This document shows positions 59,909 through 64,000 of a DNA stretch of 64,000 nt, one piece after another. The DNA lies in the NCBI GenBank assembly GCA_026393475.1, contig JAPLAA010000008.1, positions 1 through 64,000 on the forward strand. The letters run 5' to 3'. Both the position numbers and the translations under genes were made by a program. The stretch comes from Actinomycetota bacterium (GTDB taxonomy: Bacteria > Actinomycetota > Acidimicrobiia > Acidimicrobiales > Ilumatobacteraceae). The notes below the pieces were generated by a model. It ran no database searches and was not told the DNA's origin. It worked only from the letters and a program-made list of their open reading frames with translations. Numbering within the stretch: position 1 is the stretch's first letter; the number at the start of each line of letters is the position of its first letter.

Positions 59909-60787
59909 ATGTCGTCATCGATCGAGACCCGCCAGGCCACCGTCAACGACGTGGACTTCACGTACCTCGCCTGCGGCGACGAGGGACCGCTCGCCCTCTG
60001 CCTGCACGGCTTCCCCGACAGCGCCCACTCGTGGCGACACCTGCTGCCCGAACTCGCCGCTGCCGGATACCGCGCGGTGGCGCCGTTCCAGCGCGGCTAC
60101 GCGCCGACGGCGGTGCCCGCCGACGGCCGCTACCAGACCGGGGTGCTGTCGCTCGATGCGATCGGGTTCCACGAGCTGCTCGGCAACGGCGAGCCGGGGG
60201 TGATCATCGGCCACGACTGGGGTGCGCCGGCGACCCACGGTGCCGCGGTGCACGAACCCGATCGATGGCGCACGGTCGTCAGCATGGCGGTACCCCCCGG
60301 CGCAGCGATCGCCATGGCCTTCCTCACGAACTTCGATCAGCTCAAGCGCAGCTGGTACATGTTCTTCTTCCAGCACCCACTGGCGGACATGGTCGTTCCC
60401 GCCAACGACCTCGCGTTCATCGACCGGATCTGGCAGGACTGGTCACCCGGCCACGACGGCGCGGTCGACGCCGCCCACGTGAAGGACTGCCTGCGCGACC
60501 CGGCACACCTCGCGGCAGCGCTCGGCTACTACCGGGCATCGCTCGGCGACGGCTACAAGGACCCTGCGCTCGATGCGATCCAGGCCGCTGCCCAGGCGGT
60601 GCCCACGCAGCCGATGCTCTATCTCCACGGCGCCGACGACGGCTGCATCGGTGTCGAGGTCGCCGAGAGCGCACGGGCGATGGTCACCCCCAACGTCACG
60701 ATCGAGATCGTCGAAGGCGCCGGCCACTTCCTGCAGCTCGAACGTCCCGACGTCGTCAACGCCCGAGTGATCGAGTTCCTCGCATGA
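59909..60787 (+). CDS. alpha/beta hydrolase, epoxide-hydrolase/dehalogenase type
   Basis: A 292-residue alpha/beta hydrolase. LCLHGFPDSAHSW, then IIGHDWGAPATHG with Asp as the nucleophile, an acid in HGADDGCIG and the histidine in GAGHFLQLERP. An Asp nucleophile indicates epoxide hydrolase or haloalkane dehalogenase chemistry through an alkyl-enzyme ester. It opens an operon whose next two genes encode the thioredoxin-like fusion and the UGSC selenoprotein (ATGA overlap with the former). Confidence 0.88.
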   Translation: MSSSIETRQATVNDVDFTYLACGDEGPLALCLHGFPDSAHSWRHLLPELAAAGYRAVAPFQRGYAPTAVPADGRYQTGVLSLDAIGFHELLGNGEPGVIIGHDWGAPATHGAAVHEPDRWRTVVSMAVPPGAAIAMAFLTNFDQLKRSWYMFFFQHPLADMVVPANDLAFIDRIWQDWSPGHDGAVDAAHVKDCLRDPAHLAAALGYYRASLGDGYKDPALDAIQAAAQAVPTQPMLYLHGADDGCIGVEVAESARAMVTPNVTIEIVEGAGHFLQLERPDVVNARVIEFLA

Positions 60788-62235
60788 GCACCTCGCCCGG
60801 ACCCATCGCCCCCGGTCGACCGGTCCTGCCCGACGGCCTCGTCGTGATCGTGAAGGAGGAATGCGAGACCTGCCGGATGGTGGCGCCGCTGCTCGCCCGG
60901 TTCGAGTGCACCGTCTACACCCAGGACGACCCGACGTTCCCGCACTCGGTCTCGCCCGTGTACGACGAAGACCTCTCGGTCAGCTGGCATCACGACATCG
61001 AGACCGTCCCCACCGTGATCAAGGTGATGAACGGGATCGAGATCGATCGCACCGTCGGCTGGTCGCGAGCCGAGTGGCAGCGGATCACCGGCATCGAGCA
61101 CCTCGGCGACGACCTGCCCGTGATGCGACCCGGGTGCGGCTCGAAGAGCGTCGACCCCGACCTGGTCGACTCGTTGCGCGCCCGGTTCGACGGCCACGCG
61201 CTGAAGGCGCGACGCATCGAACTCGCCGACCTCGACGACGAGATGGAGTCGATGTTCGACCGAGGGTTCACCGACGGTCTGCCCGTCGTGCCGCCCACCG
61301 AGGAGCGGGTGCTGCGGATGCTCACCGGCACAACGCGCGCGCCCGACGAGGTCGTCACCATCGTGCCGCCCGACCTCGTCGAGGTGACGGTCGAGAAGAT
61401 CGCGATCAACGCCGTGATGGCGGGCTGCAAGCCCGAGTACCTGCCGTGGGTGATCGCCGCACTCGAGGCGATCTGCACCGACGAGTTCAACATCCACGGC
61501 GTCCTCGCGACGACGATGCCCGTCGGCCCCGTGATCGTGTGCAACGGGCCGGGCACGAAGGCGATCGGGATGAACGCCGCCGGCAACGCCCTCGGCCAGG
61601 GCAATCGGGCCAATCTCACCATCGGCCGCGCCGTCCAACTCGTGGTGCGCAACGTCGGCGGCGGACGCCCCGGCGAGGTCGACCGGGCCACCCACGGCAA
61701 CCCCGGCAAGATCAGCTTCTGCTTCGCCGAACTCGAGGACGGTTCGCCGTTCACGCCGCTCGCCACCAGCCTCGGTGCACCGGCCGGAGCGAACGCCGTC
61801 ACCGTGTTCGCCGGCGAGGGACCGAGGTGCATCGTCGACCAGCTCGCCCGCGATCCGGAGAGCCTCGCGAACTCGTTCGCCTCGTGCCTCCGCACGCTGC
61901 ACAACCCGAAGCTCGTCCTCGGCTTCGACGTCGTCCTCGTCGTCGGACCCGAGCACGCACGCGTCTTCGCCGAAGCCGGATGGGATCGCGAACGGTTGCT
62001 CGACGAGCTCCACGCCCGCCTGCAGCTCGCCGGTGCCGACATCGTCCGCGGCGCGCACGGCATCGCCGAGGGCGTGCCGACGCATCTCCGCGACGCCACC
62101 CTGCCGAAGTTCCGTCAGGGCGGCATCCTGATCGTCCACGCCGGCGGTGGTGCCGGTCTGTTCTCGGCGATGATCGGCGGCTGGGCCAACGGCGACATCG
62201 GCTCCAAGCCGGTCACCCGCCTGGTCGGGAACTAG
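60784..62235 (+). CDS. thioredoxin-like domain fused to a UGSC-associated domain
   Basis: A 483-residue protein. Residues ~15-110 form a thioredoxin-like domain with the CxxC motif ECETCRM (Cys27, Cys30) and a cis-Pro region (TVPTVIKV). Residues ~125-145 contain a PGCGSKS segment, and the long C-terminal domain (DGLPVVPPTEERVLRMLTG ... INAVMAGCKPEYLPWV ... GGAGLFSAMIGG) has conserved cysteines and Gly-rich loops; I know it only as a companion of UGSC proteins. It is coupled by ATGA to the hydrolase and precedes the selenoprotein gene by 9 bp. A dithiol redox partnership with the selenoprotein is inferred. Confidence 0.72.
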   Translation: MSTSPGPIAPGRPVLPDGLVVIVKEECETCRMVAPLLARFECTVYTQDDPTFPHSVSPVYDEDLSVSWHHDIETVPTVIKVMNGIEIDRTVGWSRAEWQRITGIEHLGDDLPVMRPGCGSKSVDPDLVDSLRARFDGHALKARRIELADLDDEMESMFDRGFTDGLPVVPPTEERVLRMLTGTTRAPDEVVTIVPPDLVEVTVEKIAINAVMAGCKPEYLPWVIAALEAICTDEFNIHGVLATTMPVGPVIVCNGPGTKAIGMNAAGNALGQGNRANLTIGRAVQLVVRNVGGGRPGEVDRATHGNPGKISFCFAELEDGSPFTPLATSLGAPAGANAVTVFAGEGPRCIVDQLARDPESLANSFASCLRTLHNPKLVLGFDVVLVVGPEHARVFAEAGWDRERLLDELHARLQLAGADIVRGAHGIAEGVPTHLRDATLPKFRQGGILIVHAGGGAGLFSAMIGGWANGDIGSKPVTRLVGN

Positions 62236-62244
62236 GGTCGCGCC

Positions 62245-62763
62245 ATGAGCAAGCTGCTCCTCGATCCCACCAGCGAACGTCGCGTCAGCGAGCGCACCCG
62301 GCTCACCCGGCCCGCGTCGCTCCACGACCAGGTGATCGGACTGCTCGACATCTCCAAACCGCGCGGCGACGTGTTCCTCGACCGGCTCGAACAGCGCCTC
62401 GTCGAGGCCGGCGCCACGGTGAAGCGGTACAAGAAGCCGACCTTCACCAAGCCGGCCCCGGTCGATCTGCGCCAAGAGATCGCCACCCACTGCACGTTGG
62501 TGATCGAGGCGCTCGCCGATTGAGGCAGTTGCACGTCGTGCAGTGTGCACGACATCGTGGATCTGGAGAGCCGAGGCATTCCGGGCGTGTTCGTCGCGTC
62601 CGCCGAATTCGTGACGGCAGCCATCGCCCAGAGCGCATCGCTCGGGTTCCCGTCGGTCGCGCGTGTCTTCACGCCGCACCCCATCCAGGACCGCACCGAC
62701 GACGAGATGCGCGCCTACGCCGACGCTGCCTTCGACGAGATCCTGCAGCAGATCATCGGCTGA
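62245..62763 (+). CDS. UGSC-family selenoprotein with in-frame TGA = Sec93
   Basis: A single 172-residue protein interrupted by TGA at 62521-62523. The frame continues without a break through GSCTSCSVHDIVDLESRG to a TGA at 62761, giving ALAD-Sec-GSCTSCS. UGSC-containing proteins are a selenoprotein family found in marine metagenomes; the U sits exactly here. Before the Sec the N-terminal domain (KLLLDPTSERRVSERTRLTRP) and after it a second alpha/beta half share one fold. An 8-bp hairpin suited to bacterial SECIS starts 11 nt after the TGA. Read as a stop, the gene would lose its conserved motif, so standard callers would split it. The reaction is unknown, though a thiol/selenol redox role is likely. 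Confidence 0.88.
62535..62553 (+). promoter_or_regulatory. bacterial SECIS-like hairpin
   Basis: GTCGTGCA (62535-62542) pairs perfectly with TGCACGAC (62546-62553) around the loop GTG, 19 nt from the UGA to the loop. Bacterial SECIS elements are stem-loops just 3' of the UGA with a G near the start of the apical loop; this one fits. It lies within the coding sequence. Confidence 0.7.
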
Positions 62764-62800
62764 CCCGCGGCTGACCCTCGGTCCGCGTGACCGCCCTCCA

Positions 62801-62827
62801 GGCCGGTCAGGCCGGTCAGGCCGGTCA
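62801..62827. repeat. three 9-bp repeats at the mutY stop codon
   Basis: GGCCGGTCA occurs at 62801, 62810 and 62819. The last copy contains the stop codon (62825-62827) of the leftward mutY gene. The period is a multiple of three, so the earlier copies place TGA in the same frame. Confidence 0.85.
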
Positions 62828-63760
62828 GGGCAGTCGATAGCCCGTGTCGGTGCCGACGAGCAGTCCTTCGGCGACGAGCGCATCGGCCAGACGCCGCGCC
62901 TGCACCTCGTCGCGGCCGGCGACCGCCGCCAGATCCGTCGATCGCACGACCCCGGCGCCGGCAGCGCGCAGCAGTGCGCCACGGGCCTGGCGGTCGCTGC
63001 CGTCGAAGCGGGCCTGCGCCACGCTCACCCCGGCCGAACCGATGGCGGGGTCGACCGCGTCGCTCCCCTGCCAGGTGCACCAGGCACGGACGGGGCACAC
63101 CTCGCATGCCGGTGCCGGCCGGCAGACGATGGCGCCCAACTCCATGATCGACTGGTTCCACGCCCACGACTCGCCTCGAGGTGCGTGCCGGTCGGCGATC
63201 GCCTGCACCTCGCGCGCTCGCAGGGTGCGTCCGGCGACGCGCGCGTAGATGCGAGCGATGTTGGTGTCGACGGCCGCGGCATCGATCTCGTACGCGAACG
63301 CGAGGACCGCCCGGGCTGTGTACGGGCCGACACCGGGCAACGCGAGCAGGTCGACGAGGGTGTCGGGGAACCCACCGCGTTCGCCGACGGCGGTCGCGGC
63401 GGCATGCAGGTTGCGCGCCCGCCGCGGATAGCCGAGGCCCTGCCAGAGTCGGAGCACGTCGCCGAGCGAGGACGCAGCGCACGCCTGCGGTGTCGGGAAC
63501 GCCTCGAGGAACGCGAGGTACTTGGGGATCACCCGCGGCACCTGCGTCTGCTGCAACATCACCTCGCTGACGAGGATCGCCCACGGATCGCGTGTACGCC
63601 GCCACGGGAGATCCCGCAGGCGCGGCTCGCCCCAGGCGAGCACGGCCTCCGCGAACGCAGCGTCGGCAGGGGCCGGATCGACCGATGTCGGCTGCGTCAG
63701 TCCCAGACCTCGACGCCGTCGTACGGGCGCTTGCGGTCGGGGGCGAACTCGCGCTTCCAC
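62825..63760 (-). CDS. mutY: A/G-specific adenine glycosylase MutY
   Basis: Removes adenine mispaired with 8-oxoguanine. The ~290-residue conserved part has LRDLPWRRTRDPWAILVSEVMLQQTQV with the catalytic Glu, the helix-hairpin-helix LPGVGPYTARAV with the catalytic Asp in VDTNIARIYAR, and the [4Fe-4S] ligands CRPAPACEVCPVRAWC (C-x6-C-x2-C-x5-C). The C-terminal MutT-like domain is abbreviated. ATG 63760 is the only conventional start upstream of the conserved region but overlaps the MaoC gene by 64 bp; a CTG at 63700 is an unproven alternative. Confidence 0.88.
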   Translation of the reverse strand: MEARVRPRPQAPVRRRRGLGLTQPTSVDPAPADAAFAEAVLAWGEPRLRDLPWRRTRDPWAILVSEVMLQQTQVPRVIPKYLAFLEAFPTPQACAASSLGDVLRLWQGLGYPRRARNLHAAATAVGERGGFPDTLVDLLALPGVGPYTARAVLAFAYEIDAAAVDTNIARIYARVAGRTLRAREVQAIADRHAPRGESWAWNQSIMELGAIVCRPAPACEVCPVRAWCTWQGSDAVDPAIGSAGVSVAQARFDGSDRQARGALLRAAGAGVVRSTDLAAVAGRDEVQARRLADALVAEGLLVGTDTGYRLP

Positions 63761-64000
63761 ACCATCACCCGGCGCCGGAAGTAGCAGACCTCCTTGCCGT
63801 CCTGGTTGAAGCCCTTGCTCTCCACCAGGACGGTGCCACGGTCGTGCTTGCTCTTCGACTCCGTCACCTCGAGCACACGGGTCTCGGCGTGGATCGTGTC
63901 ACCGTGGAACGTCGGGAACTTGTGCTGCAGCGTCTCGACCTCGAGGTTGGCGATGGCGGCACCGCTCACGTCGGGCACGCTCATCCCGAGCACCAACGAG
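63697..64000 (-). CDS. MaoC-like dehydratase, partial (5' end beyond the window)
   Basis: The last ~100 residues of a hot-dog-fold protein (SVPDVSGAAIANLEVETLQHKFPTFHGDTIHAETRVLEVTESKSKHDRGTVLVESKGFNQDGKEVCYFRRRVMVW). FHGDTIHAETRVLEVTESKS is the typical MaoC segment. It hydrates enoyl-CoA-type thioesters. The start lies to the right of 64000. Its stop overlaps the probable mutY start region. Confidence 0.88.
   Translation of the reverse strand, partial: SLVLGMSVPDVSGAAIANLEVETLQHKFPTFHGDTIHAETRVLEVTESKSKHDRGTVLVESKGFNQDGKEVCYFRRRVMVWKREFAPDRKRPYDGVEVWD

Noticed and set aside
62545..62763. Separate 72-residue gene starting at GTG 62545
   Set aside because: It is the C-terminal half of the selenoprotein. 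It has no ribosome site and the frame is continuous with the upstream part across the TGA.
38075..62827. CRISPR arrays
   Set aside because: The tandem repeats are contiguous with no spacers and no cas genes are present.

Overview
The window is high-GC DNA read mostly from closely packed operons with many ATGA/GTGA overlaps and frequent GTG starts. The gene content (SufBCD with a Rieske protein, HxlR, DUF2304/DUF2142 glycan genes, a secreted protein with RLxDTR repeats, SnoaL and MaoC proteins, a UGSC selenoprotein) suggests an actinobacterium of the class Acidimicrobiia, perhaps an Ilumatobacter-like marine lineage. That placement is an inference; no rRNA or marker set is present. I saw no insertion sequences, prophage, CRISPR or tRNA genes.

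Layout. 1-12 kb: cell-surface glycan genes (FkbM methyltransferase, Gfo/Idh oxidoreductase, WecE-type aminotransferase, three family 2 glycosyltransferases, DUF2304 and DUF2142 membrane proteins, then ugd, a UDP-glucuronate decarboxylase and galE, a route from UDP-glucose to UDP-xylose). 12-16.7 kb: an intergenic stretch holding a candidate 6S-like structured RNA, a polytopic membrane protein and an acyl-CoA dehydrogenase. 16.7-25.5 kb: a Phd/PIN toxin-antitoxin pair with a TGTACA operator, an MBL hydrolase, an acyltransferase, a desaturase, SnoaL proteins, an SDR, an amidohydrolase and a PLP decarboxylase.

25.6-28.1 kb: the first suf locus (sufC1-sufS-sufU) behind a perfect palindrome. 28-42 kb: a secreted repeat protein, kinase-like and DUF2889 proteins, a nucleoside hydrolase, an ABC ATPase without permeases, an M24 enzyme with the DddP metal-ligand spacing, and a recombined patch in which the 3' end of a YbaK gene is duplicated around a lipase-like gene. 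42.4-46.8 kb: a Mn2+ (yybP-ykoY) riboswitch, a P-type cation ATPase, a zinc-ribbon protein and HtpX.

47-52 kb: the second suf locus, leftward (sufB, an MBL hydrolase, a Cys-rich protein, sufD, Rieske, sufC2). Its sufB operator shares the core ACTA-N6-TAGT with the sufC1 operator, so the two halves are probably co-regulated. 52-59 kb: a molybdopterin oxidoreductase with an HxlR regulator and a palindromic operator, a ferredoxin, an S9A oligopeptidase, and MauE-like and MBL proteins. 59.9-62.8 kb: an operon of an alpha/beta hydrolase, a thioredoxin-like fusion protein and a selenoprotein whose in-frame TGA (62521) encodes the U of the UGSC motif, followed at once by a SECIS-like hairpin. The window ends with mutY and a partial MaoC gene.

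A recurrent oddity is that short tandem repeats (9-16 bp units) sit at the stop codon of many leftward genes, often with the stop codon inside the unit.
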